Below, in pieces: positions 35,961 to 45,465 of a stretch of 64,000 nt of DNA. The notes beneath the pieces were generated by a model. That model saw only the letters and a program-made list of their open reading frames with translations, had not been told where the DNA came from and did not search any database. This DNA comes from Myotis daubentonii (lineage: Eukaryota; Chordata; Mammalia; Chiroptera; Vespertilionidae). The stretch is taken from the NCBI RefSeq assembly GCF_963259705.1, contig NC_081851.1, positions 10,886,145 through 10,950,144 of the forward strand, written 5' to 3'. How positions within the stretch are numbered: the first letter of the stretch is position 1; each line of letters begins with the position of its first letter. The position numbers and the translations under genes were made by a program.

Positions 35961-36582
35961 ATTCACATAACTTTCATTCCAGCATGTTGTTAAAATTGGT
36001 CTAGCATATTACTGTTGTTAATTTCTCACTGCACCTAATTGATAAGTTAATCACAGGCACGTATGTATAGGAAACAAGCAATATAGACAGGGTTCAGTAC
36101 TCTCTGTGGTCTCAGGGGCATCTTGGAACATGTCCCCCTCAGATAAGAGTGGGAATAAAGTTTGGCGTATTTAAGGGCTGGAATGGGAGCGAAGTGAGAG
36201 TTGGGGGAGAGTCGTGTTTTTTTGTTTTTTTCTAGAGCTCTTAAGTGAAGTGACAGAAGGTAGATACAACAAAAAAGAAGGAAGAGGCAGAGAAAATTTA
36301 AAGAGGATTTATTTCGCAGCACTGGGAAGCATGGTGGGACTGAGGGACTCAACGCATGTCATCTAGGTTCTGTCTTTTCCTCTCTGGGCCTCATGCCTGC
36401 CCTCTCCTTCATGCTCCACACTGTGGGCACCCAGGACGGTGCCCCCCACTGCGCACTGGTCCTGAGGAGCCCAGCCTCCCCCGTGGCCGCGTGGGTGGAG
36501 CCCTGCAGAAGCCACGGGACAGGAGTTTGGTGAAGAAGAGAAGGCTGCTGAGCAGATAAAACAACAGCAGAGAACGCTGGGC

Positions 36583-37318
36583 TGATATTTTTTTAATTAA
36601 ATGTATTAGGGTGACTTGGTTAATAGGATCATTTAGGTTTCAAGTATAGATTTCTAGGTTACAAGATCTGTATATTGCACTGTGTGCCCACCATCCAAAG
36701 TCAAATTATCCTCTGTCACCATACGTCTAGCTTACTCCACCCCCCACCTTCTACTGCCTTCCCTCTGGCAACCCCTCACTGCTGTTTGTGTCCACAAGTT
36801 TCAGTTTTATATCCCACATATGAGTGAAATCATATGGTTCTTGACTTTTTCTGCCTGACTTATTTCACTTAGCATAATGTTCTCGAGGTCCATCCATGTT
36901 GTCACAAATGGCAATATTTCATCCTTTCTTACGGCTAAATAGTATTCCATTGTGTATACCAGTAGATACCACATCTTCTGTATCCATGTCTTGGCCACCA
37001 TGAGTAGTGCTGCAATGAACATAGTGGTGTATGTATAATTTTGAAAACATGATTTCGAGGTTTTCAGGTATATACCCACGAGTGGGATTGCTGGGTCCTA
37101 TGGTAACTCTGTTCTTAATTTTTTGAGGAATCGCCGAATTGCCTTCCATAGTTTACATTCCCACCAGCAGTGAGTGAGGGTTCCCTCTCTGACAGTTAGT
37201 ACTTGTCTTGTTGAGAGTGGCCACTCTAACAGGTGTGAGAGTGTCTCATTGTAGTTGTGATTTGCATTTCCCTAACAGCCAGTGAAGCTGAATGCACTGA
37301 TCTTAAATGGTCATCCTT
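36583..37318 (-). mobile_element. L1 3' end (ORF2 C-terminus and 3' UTR)
   Basis: On the - strand 36807-37079 still reads as the degenerate end of L1 ORF2, with motifs such as YTMEYYLAVRKDEI and WMDLENIMLSE, followed by 3' UTR sequence down to 36583. It is 5'-truncated and not functional. Confidence 0.85.
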
Positions 37319-37779
37319 TAAAAAATCTTAAGTTTAGTAAACTTGAGGTTTTCCTCCTTATATGTTGAAATATTTTTATCATAAATGTTAGAACTGGATG
37401 TTCTCTGAATCTTACCAGCATATCTAGTTTTTACTAAATATAAATTATATGCACATATGATCATATGAAAAGCTATTAGAAGCCAAACATTATCCTAACT
37501 CTGATATGAAAACTTATTTCAGTTACTTGGTACCTTAATCAAATCTTGTCAGATCTTCTTAGGATTTAATAACAAAAGCCTTTTGTAATTTTTGGTTGAC
37601 TTTAATAATAGGCCCTAACTCACGTGGTGGAAGCCCCACAAATCAATAACCTCTATTCTTTACTTAGTATAAATGGCATTTCAAGTACAAGAAAGCTTTC
37701 TGGTTAAAGGTGGTTCATGTTACAGATCTGATTAGCAACGAAAATAAAATGTCTTCGCCTAGAGCTCCTAAAACTTGGA

Positions 37780-38560
37780 TGCTGTCTATGGTAGAGAGTT
37801 TTTATGAGTTAATTTGAGCCAAATTGATAGCAATTGTTGGAAAGCAAAATCTTAACGGATTGAGAAAATGCTCCTGAGAAGGCAGTTTTGCAGCTTATTT
37901 TATACACGAGAGGCCCGATGCACGAAATTCGTGCAAGGGGCTTGCCCCTCGCATCCCCGGCTTCATTTGGCAGGTCGTCCGGACGGTTATTCTGCTGTTC
38001 GGTCTAATTAGCATGTTAGCTTTTTATTATATAGGATTAGAGTCAAAGACGGAGGTGTAAGGGGGTTACATGCAATCAACCAATGGTAGATTAAGGGAGC
38101 GGGGGAAAGCAAAGCAGGGAAACTTCTGGGATTGGATAAAGAGTAAAACAGAGAGACACATCCTTGTACATTGGTGGGTACAGGATAGTTAACATTTATT
38201 TCACACACAGATTGTACTCGGGACAAAATAGCAATAGGGGTTCAGTAGTCTCCTGCTCTGTGGGTGTGTCCTGAGGGGTCTGGACAGAGGGGTGACCGAC
38301 ATTCCAAAGGAATGTTATCTGAGATGCAAAAGGACAATGAGCAGGCTCAGTCACGGTAAAGACTGACCTTTGTCAGGGGACTACGGTTGGCAGACATGAC
38401 TACCCACCATGTCTGCCTTTAGTTAGGAAGTTTTAACTTCACACCATCCCATGTGTTACTTTCGGTCTCTGAGTCTGTCAGGCTGCCACACAGGCCTCCT
38501 CTGAGCCGGCCAGGGTTAACACATGGCTCCCTTTTCGCGCACAGCACATTATGTCTAAGG
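37780..38560 (-). mobile_element. Possible old LTR-like element, split by Helitron
   Basis: The sequence left of the Helitron (GAGTTTTTATGAGTTAATTTG to CAGCTTATTTTATAC) and right of it (GAGTCAAAGACGGAGGTG on) looks like one continuous ancient repeat. I recall it as LTR-like, without firm family identification; orientation is a guess. Confidence 0.3.
37907..38036 (-). mobile_element. Short HeliBat-type Helitron
   Basis: The - strand starts TCCTATATAATAAAAAGCT and ends in the hairpin GCACGAATTTCGTGC, then ATCGGGCCTCTCG (CTAG mutated to CTCG). Insertion lies between A and T. Only 130 bp, so internally deleted. Confidence 0.88.
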
Positions 38561-38794
38561 GAGTTGGCTTGAGTATATTTCTGAATAATCAAACTTGTCT
38601 GACTTTATCTTAAACCTGCAGAACTATGCTGGAAGGTGACAGCATATTTTAAAGTCGTCTGTTTACCATTCCTTGGTCTTAAAAGGAGTACATGAGAGAT
38701 TTTGACTTTAAAATCATCACTACCATTAACATGGATAACACAGTCAAACTTTTGTTAGAACTCAGTCTTTCATGCATGTAATTTTATTCAGGAA

Positions 38795-39051
38795 CTAGAG
38801 GCCTGGTGCACGAATTCATGCATGGGTGGGGTCCAGCCAGCCCGCCCTAATTGGGGCCGATCAGGTCGGCCAGGGGGAGAGGCCGTGGGCAGTTGGCGAG
38901 CCGGCCCCGCCGCTGATCAGGGTTGGGGGCCAATCGGGGGTGGGGCTGGCCAAGGGGAGGGGGCTGCAGGTGGTTGACCAGCCGGCCCCACCCCCTGGTC
39001 GAACTCCCAGCCAAGGGGACAATTTGCATATTAGCCTTCTATTATAGAGGA
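38795..39051 (-). mobile_element. HeliBat-type Helitron
   Basis: The - strand starts TCCTCTATAATAGAAGGCTA and ends in the hairpin GCATGAATTCGTGC followed by ACCAGGCCTCTAG, flanked by T. The GC-rich body contains two similar GGCCAAGGGG/GGCCAGGGGG segments. Confidence 0.9.
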
Positions 39052-39120
39052 GTTAAAGCTGCTTATTGTTGCCAGTGAAAAGGTAACTCGGGGTCAGAGA
39101 TTCAGTAGTTGGCTGCCACA

Positions 39121-39288
39121 CAGACATGCCTCGGAGATGTTGCGGGCTGGTTCCAGACCACTGCAATAAAACGAGCGATGCAATAACGTGAGTAGTCTGC
39201 GTCTTTTAGGGTCTTGCCTTCAGTTTGTAAAAAATGCAACCTCTCTGAAGTGCAGTAAAGCACAGCAGGATAAAAGGAGGTATGCCTG
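39121..39288. mobile_element. Tigger1-derived MITE
   Basis: Inverted ends CAGACATGCCTCGG and AGGAGGTATGCCTG enclose 168 bp that contain only the two termini (TTCCAGACCACTGCAATAAA near one, AGTGCAGTAAAGCACAG near the other). A TA follows the right end. Internally deleted, no transposase. Confidence 0.75.
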
Positions 39289-39369
39289 TAGTGTTAAATC
39301 CAACTCAGCTACTAGTCATTTAAAATTATTATTGCTCACAGAGTAAGAAGTAGCATTCCTGTTGGTGCA

Positions 39370-39400
39370 AACATTATTTTTTATTATTATTATTATTTGC
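39370..39400. repeat. (ATT)n microsatellite
   Basis: A short run of ATT trinucleotides. Confidence 0.8.
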
Positions 39401-41190
39401 AAATAAAGTTCATTGCACACATTGTGGCTGGTCTCTAATGTGACAGTGATGGAGGGAGCTCCATCACAGAGCTTATTATGTCCTCCTGGGCCGCAAGCCT
39501 AGTGCAGGCAGCCCATCCTCAGGTCGCGCCCTTGCTGCCCAGCCTGGCTGCGACTGGCCTGGGGGCTGGGACCTGGCCTCTCAGAGACCTTCGCCCACTC
39601 CTCTGTGGAGCCCACTGCCCGGCACCTCCTGGCCAGCACGCCTGGCATTGGAGCTGCTGGGGGCATGTTGGGTAAGGGGGTTTGGGGTCTTCTGCCCACC
39701 GGTCTCGGGCAGCACACACAGGACCCCAGGCCACTCCCCACAGCAGCAGCCTGAAGCAGCTGAGCAGTATAAGATTTCTTCTAGATCTTAAATGCCACAA
39801 TTTCATGATAGTGGATTCGAGGGAACGGGAATGTTTGCAGAGCCTAACCAGTGTAGAAGCTAAAATCCTGGTCACTCCTGAGCTCAGCCACATGAGACAG
39901 TGTCTTACTTCTCTTTTTAAACGTGGTTTCCATTCCTTCTTTGTTCTTTCTTCGTGCAAAGCTGGTGAGTTTATGCATACTGAGAAGCTGCGGAGGAGAG
40001 CATCGCTCTGCAGAGAGCGGGGCGCCGTCGCCAGGGCGGCAGGCGGCAGGCAGGAAGGCCTGTGGATGCTCGCATTCTAGATGTCCTCACTCATGAAATG
40101 ACCTGCCCGACGCCCCTGCAGCAGTAGCTCCCTGTGCAGGTGGATTTATGATAAACTCTAGGACTAAAGAGAAAAGCATGTCATTTGAAGCCCCAAGTCT
40201 TGCTGAAGCCCGCTACTGCTCCCCATGCTCAGGAAGGCCAGCGCGGGTCTGTGCGCCACTGCGTGTGCTCGGCTGGAGCCGCCTGGGCCCTGCGTGGGTT
40301 GGGCTCCCGGGCCTGAGAGAGCGGAGAGGGTGGGGGAAGGGTGCGGCCAGGCCATGCGGGCCCACTCCTGGGAGTCCTTCACTCCTGGGAGTTCTTCCCT
40401 GCACGGCCCAGGTGCGCAGGAAGTCATGGGTGGGCCAAGGGGGCAGGCCCCAAGGGGGAGCGCTGGAAAGTATGTCCTTCCGAAGTCTGTGCAGAGGGCG
40501 TGAGCACAAGCTGCTCATTGAGGGCTTCTGGGCGGCCGCGTTTGGTTACTCCTGTTCACTGACAGTGATAAAGGGGCCTGAGGCTCTGCAAAGTTTGTGT
40601 GAGGATTTGCCTCTCCTTTTGGGAAAATACATAAAAGTTTAAGAGAAAAATATTCACCTGGTCCTTGTAAAAGACACATTGGAATTCCAGTCATTTTTCT
40701 TAAAATTTGAAGTGGTGTGACTTCCGTTAAAGGAAAAGACACGGAGAAGATGTGTAGTGGAAATACACACATGGGAGTGGGGACAGCGGGCTGCCCTGAA
40801 AGGGAACAGATTTTCCTTCAAATCAGAGATGCTGCTTGGAGCCCAGACATGGTGGGGTCATCTGGGGCTCAGGCTGATGGGCACACGTGTGTCCTCTCCT
40901 CCTCGGACACACAGCAGCACTGCTGCCCCTGCTCACACGCGTGTGGCCTGTTCCACATTGAGACATGGCGATGGTCACATGGCTTCATGGTTCCTCGTGA
41001 TTCCCTCAACCCCAGCCCCACTTCCACCTGGAGGCACCAGGCCATTTTCACGGCCGAGAATCAGAGGGAGGGTGTCTTGCTATTTGGGAGGGCCAGGGGC
41101 GTTGTCAGAGTGGACTCTCGGCGCCTCAATTCAGAGTCCATCCCGCGTTCATTGCCCGTAGAGCCTGCTGCACATCAGCCTCTGACCGAG

Positions 41191-41290
41191 CTGTGTGCTT
41201 GGCCGTTTCTATTGGGAGCCGGTCTGAGCCCCCACTGCTGTGTGCTTGGCCGTTTCTATTGGGAGCCGGTCTGGGCCCCCACTGCTGTGT
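41191..41290. repeat. 47-bp tandem duplication
   Basis: 41191-41237 and 41238-41284 are identical but for one base (CTGAGCC versus CTGGGCC). A third partial start, CTGTGTGTGTTGGACC, follows. A recent duplication. Confidence 0.9.
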
Positions 41291-41694
41291 GTGTTGGACC
41301 AGTTCCCAGACCCCCTTTCGCACCTTTCTCCATCTGCAGAAATTGGGGGAGGCCCACTTGGCACAGGAGTGTTGTGAGGGTTTGGGTCGTGTGGGTGTCA
41401 GTAGGTCGGCTTCCTCCCTGTGCCGACACCTGTCTCTTGAATGTCACTGCAGCAGCAGCTACACATGACACTGCCCCGTGGAACGAGGGTTCCCAGGTCC
41501 CAAACCCCTGACAGGCACACGTTCTATTTTGGTGGCTCTCGGCACAGGTGGGCCACGGCCACGGGCACTCAGAAAGGACTGCAGTCCTCTTCTGGTAATA
41601 TACAGCTCTGAGAAAAAGGCAAAGCCCAGCTCAGTTAATAAGAGGCACGCTTTTTATCGTTCCTAGAGCGCTTCCGTGCTTGGTGCATATAATC

Positions 41695-42200
41695 CAAATC
41701 CAGGTACCTGATGTCGGCTGTTACATCCCCGAAAATCTGCACGTCAGCATCCTCATCCCCAGGAAGTCGGCTATGACTATTTGGGGCAGGGCTCTGAAGA
41801 GGTAATTAAGTTAAAATGAGGTTTTTGTGGTAGGTCCTGATCCAATGCGACTGGTGCCCTGGTGAGAAGAGGAAATCAGAAAACACACACACGCACACAC
41901 ATACACACCTGGGAAGAAGAGGAAATCAGAAACCACACACACGCATGTACATGCACGCACCTGGTAAGAAGAGGAAATCAGAAAACACACATATGCATGC
42001 ACATGCGCACACGCACACGCACACATGCAAGGAAGGCCATGTGAAGACACAGAGGGCAGCCATCTCAAGCCCAGGAGTGAGGCCTCAGAGGGAACCAGCC
42101 CTCATCTTCTCCTTCTGGCCCTCAGAGGTGTGAGGAAGTCAGTTTCTGTTGCCCAGCCCCGGTCTGGTTTGGTTGTGGCAGCCGCAGCAGCTGGCCCAGT
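41695..42200 (+). mobile_element. MaLR (MST/MLT1-type) LTR with internal tandem expansion
   Basis: The order TTAAGTTAAAATGAGG, CCTGATCCAATGCGACTGG, GAGAAGAGGAAATCAGA, GGCCATGTGAAGACACAG and GTTTCTGTTGCCCA matches a MaLR LTR on the + strand. Inside, the GAAGAGGAAATCAGAAA segment with its CA-rich tail is present three times (41870, 41914, 41967), a roughly 50-60-bp tandem expansion that is not part of the family consensus. Confidence 0.75.
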
Positions 42201-42202
42201 GC

Positions 42203-42332
42203 CATCATTGCCCACATTGATGGGTCAGGAAACTAAGACACAGATGCAGTCCCTTGCCCCAGAGCACACAGCTTGGATTCCCCAGGCTGTGTGCTCGGTC
42301 ACTGCTGTAACCGCCCCCAGGCCCACCCAGCG
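42203..42332 (+). mobile_element. MIR SINE remnant
   Basis: GGTCAGGAAACTAAGACACAG, CCCTTGCCCCAGAGCACACA and GCTTGGATTCC follow the order of MIR. Confidence 0.65.
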
Positions 42333-43604
42333 TGGTCTCAGGGACCCTTAGATCACGTTAGAGCAAAACAGGGCTGTTTTCCATGGTCTGGCTGCTACGT
42401 GGAACGTTCCAGTCTTGGTGGAGAAAATAAAACTCCACATGGGCGGAGAGGGGGCCTGCCTCATTTATCTCGCTCTCCCAGAACCGAAGGGCGGCCAGCA
42501 GACAAGGTAGCATGTTCATCACACATCGCTCACGTGTCTTCAGCAGCGTGTTAGCTGAGCTCTGTGTCTGCTCTGTGACTGTGACGCCTTTATGTCCTGG
42601 CGGATATGCTAACGCTTGATCTTCCATAGTATTTTTTTCATGTGCCTTTTGTTATAAGTTTGCAAAGGTCCATTAAAAAGTTACGTTTACATGTGATTTC
42701 TTGAAATGTTTGTTACCAGAAACTGGACTCTGCCCGGTGGTTTCGGCTTCAGGGTCGGGGGCACTTTCTGAGGTTCGTAGGGTTGAGTCTTTGAGGGAAG
42801 TTCCCCGTGGACCGCTGCCTGGGGTCGGGGAGTTGGGGGTCACCACGCTCTCGGGCCTGGGTGAACCCCCCAAGGTGGAAATCACATAAAGGACCCGTTG
42901 TAAGATTTGGACGCTCACGTTTTGATGTGAGCGAGTTAACTCAGGAGAAATCACTTTTTAACTTGGCGTAATGCCCTGGCTTACTTGCTCTTGCGTTTCC
43001 CACGCACTCGTGTGTGCTCGCCGTGGCACAACGGGGACCGGTGGGCGCTGTTAGCTCCAGGAACTGATGTGTTCACCTGAAAGCCACTCCACATCGGTGT
43101 GCCGTCACCTCACCGGCCGTCCGCGTGCCTTTCGGTCTCCTTGCTCCGCTGTGACGCCAAACTGGGCACGTGTCTCGGGCGGCAGAATCCTAGGCCAGGC
43201 GGGCCGCTCTGGAAGACAGCGCCCAGCTGCCCGCATGGTGGGTGGTCACTGCGGTGTTCTCTTCCTCCTGGTCCTGCTGCTCAGCCCGGAGCAGAAGCAC
43301 GGCCAGTGCGTGGGATCCTTCTGTCTTTCCTCCAGTTTAAGGAGTAAAAGGAGAGAGCGGTACATGCTACCCAGTGAAGTGCTTTAGTGTCATTTGGAAA
43401 AATAAAACAAAATAAAAATCTGCAATGGCTGCAGTTTCCACACCCTCAGAATCTGCACGTGACTCCCGTGGAGGGGGTGTGCCATCCTCTGTCTGGAAGA
43501 CGGAGGAGCATGGCCCCGGCCCCGGGGCACTCAGCCCTCAGCCCTGGCCGTGCTGCCCTCCCCCAGGCTCCCAGCTCCAGAAGGCTCAGAATCCCACGCA
43601 TTCT

Positions 43605-43645
43605 CGGGGGGTAGTGGCGGGGGGGCGGAGCAGGGGGGGGGGACG
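43605..43645. repeat. G-run cluster (potential G-quadruplex)
   Basis: Runs of 6, 7 and 10 G with short spacers plus a GG pair. Seen directly; structure is inference. Confidence 0.6.
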
Positions 43646-44412
43646 GTGAAGCGTTTTTGCCTTACAGCTTTTCAAATAGTTCCTCCTGCTCTGGAAAAAA
43701 TCAGTTTCACACTACAACCCTCACTCACTCACATGTACAATGGAAGCAACAATACTGTATTTGATGCACTGTTAGGTTTTGTATTCTAGTCCCCTAAGAA
43801 AAAAGCAATACATACATACAGGCTGGTCACAACCCACTAAATGGATTTTATGATCCACTCGTGGGATTTTAGTCACAATAAGAAAAATTCTGCCTTCATC
43901 ACAACCTGTTCTGGGACATGAGCCTTGTTTTGAAAGAAAAGAATTGCCAGATGAGAAGAAAGGAGAAGGGTGCGGGTTTCTGCCAGGGGCAGCCCTGGGA
44001 GGGCACGGGTGCCGGGAGTGGCGGAGAGGGCGCAGGGATGAGGGGAGGCGGCGGAGCAGCTCGGCCGTTGCAAGCTCTGCTTGCTGAGACCTGACCCTCC
44101 CTAGAACCGGTCTTGTGAGTTCATTCATCCAACTTCCTGCCCAGCACAAGGCTGCGAGGACGTCTTGTCTCTGCCTTTATGCCTTCTTTTTCTGAGTGGC
44201 ACAGGAATTCTCTAGTTGTTTCAAAAGGAAACTAACTTTCCACTATTTTGTTGTCTTTGGGGCTGCTGTTACCTAGCATTTTTTAAGAGTAAAGGAAAGA
44301 GGTCAGTTTTAGCAGTTCTCGGTTTGTAGTCTTGGCAAGTGCTCATTGCAGCCATCAACATGTGACTTTCCTGACAGTGACCCTGGTTTGTAACCAGGGT
44401 GGATTCCCCCCT

Positions 44413-44637
44413 CCCTTTTTGTTTTTGTTTTTGTTTCTTTACATTTTATTGATTCCGGGGAGGAAGGGAGAGGGAGAGAGAGAAACATTGATGAGAGAGA
44501 ATCATAGATTGGCTGTCTCCTGCGTGCCCCCTACTGGGGATCAGCTGCAACCCGAGCAGGTGCCCTGGCCGGGAGTCCAACTAGTGAGCTGGTCATGGGT
44601 CCATGTTCCGCCACTGAGGCACACCGGTGGGGCGGAC
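44413..44637 (-). mobile_element. Ves-type SINE 110 bp upstream of NCK2 exon
   Basis: The - strand shows a decayed tRNA-like head, CCCCAGTAGGGGGCACGC body and AATAAAATG tail. Flanking TTCCCCCCT repeats at 44404-44412 and 44638-44646 mark target duplications. It ends about 110 bp before the acceptor of the second coding exon and may overlap or lie close to the branch-point region. Confidence 0.88.
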
Positions 44638-44746
44638 TTCCCCCCTGAGTGTTATGGGCAGGGAGGTGGCAGCAGGGTGCCCATGATGCCCAGCAGCGCC
44701 CGCTGCAGGCGTCGGTGCCCACTGAGCCCCTGTTGTGTCTCCACAG

Positions 44747-45465
44747 GCCTGGGCAAGACCAAGAGGAAGACGAGCGCGAGGGATGCGTCCCCAACACCCA
44801 GCACGGACGCAGAGTACCCTGCCAATGGGGGCGCCGACCGCATCTACGACCTCAACATCCCGGCCTTCGTCAAGTTCGCCTACGTGGCCGAGAGGGAGGA
44901 CGAGCTGTCCCTGGTGAAGGGGTCACGTGTCACCGTCATGGAGAAGTGCAGCGATGGCTGGTGGCGTGGCAGCTACAACGGGCAGATTGGCTGGTTCCCC
45001 TCCAACTATGTCCTGGAGGAGGTGGACGAGGCGGCCGCGGAGTCCCCCAGTTTCCCGAGCCTGCGGCGGGGCGCGCCCGTGAGCAATGGCCAGGGAGCGC
45101 GGGTTCTGCACGTGGTCCAGACGCTATACCCCTTCAGCTCGGTCACCGAGGAGGAGCTCAACTTCGAGAAGGGAGAGACCATGGAGGTGATCGAGAAGCC
45201 GGAGAACGACCCCGAGTGGTGGAAGTGCAAAAACGCCCGGGGGCAGGTCGGCCTCGTCCCCAAAAACTATGTGGTGGTCCTCAGCGACGGGCCTGTCCTG
45301 CCCCCGTCTCACGTCCCGCAGGTCAGCTACCCGGGGCCCGCGGGCAGCGGGCGCTTCGCTGGCAGAGAGTGGTACTACGGGAACGTGACCCGCCACCAGG
45401 CCGAGTGCGCCCTCAACGAGCGGGGCCGCGAGGGTGACTTCCTCATCAGGGACAGCGAGTCCTCG
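44747..45465 (+). CDS. NCK2: NCK2 coding exon 2: SH3-2, SH3-3 and start of SH2
   Basis: Entered from a phase 1 intron (AG at 44745-44746), it completes Gly76 and runs to Ser315. A Ser/Thr/Pro linker (about 79-106) is followed by Tyr109, the counterpart of a known phosphotyrosine. SH3-2 covers about 113-168, with WW at 147-148 and the WFPSNYV strand at 158-164. SH3-3 covers about 195-254, with the LYPF motif at 202-205, WW at 233-234 and LVPKNYV at 245-251. In the family the SH3 domains bind proline-rich partners such as PAK, WIP/N-WASP and SOS; SH3-3 also contacts the LIM protein PINCH. The SH2 domain begins at WYYG (284-287) and contains FLIRDS (307-312), where Arg310 is the phosphotyrosine-binding arginine. 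The donor is GTAAGT at 45466, phase 0. A linker residue present in human NCK2, as I remember it, seems missing at 103-104, which explains 379 rather than 380 residues. Confidence 0.97.

Larger units (their letters stand above)
20732..44746 (+). other. NCK2: NCK2 intron between coding exons 1 and 2 (phase 1)
   Basis: A 24-kb intron with GTGAGT donor and CCACAG acceptor. It contains the SINEs, minisatellites, LTRs, Tigger remnants, Helitrons and L1 listed separately. I recognise nothing in 20740-21980, 23000-23400, 23817-26985, 28090-29745, 29935-30890, 32403-33380, 34052-35640, 35962-36580, 38560-38790, 39300-41185 and 42335-44400 apart from short simple repeats. The block 34930-35170 is AT-rich. 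Confidence 0.9.
20499..45437 (+). other. Overlapping out-of-frame ORF in spliced NCK2 mRNA (307 codons)
   Basis: An AUG at 20499, 7 nt 5' of the NCK2 AUG, opens the +1-shifted frame. It is open through 20731. When spliced to 44747 (codon 20730, 20731, 44747) it stays open to a TGA at 45435-45437: 233 + 691 = 924 nt, or 307 residues plus stop. The product would be rich in Arg, Gly, Gln, Pro and Glu; I recognise no domain. The stop lies 28 nt before the last coding exon junction at 45465, too close for classical NMD if that is the last junction. High GC at third codon positions can produce long stop-free shifted frames by chance, so translation is only a hypothesis. If it is not translated, it may still lower NCK2 initiation through leaky scanning. 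Confidence 0.3.

Noticed and set aside
36807..37079. Possible - strand protein of 90 residues
   Set aside because: It is the degenerate C-terminal end of L1 ORF2, not a host gene.
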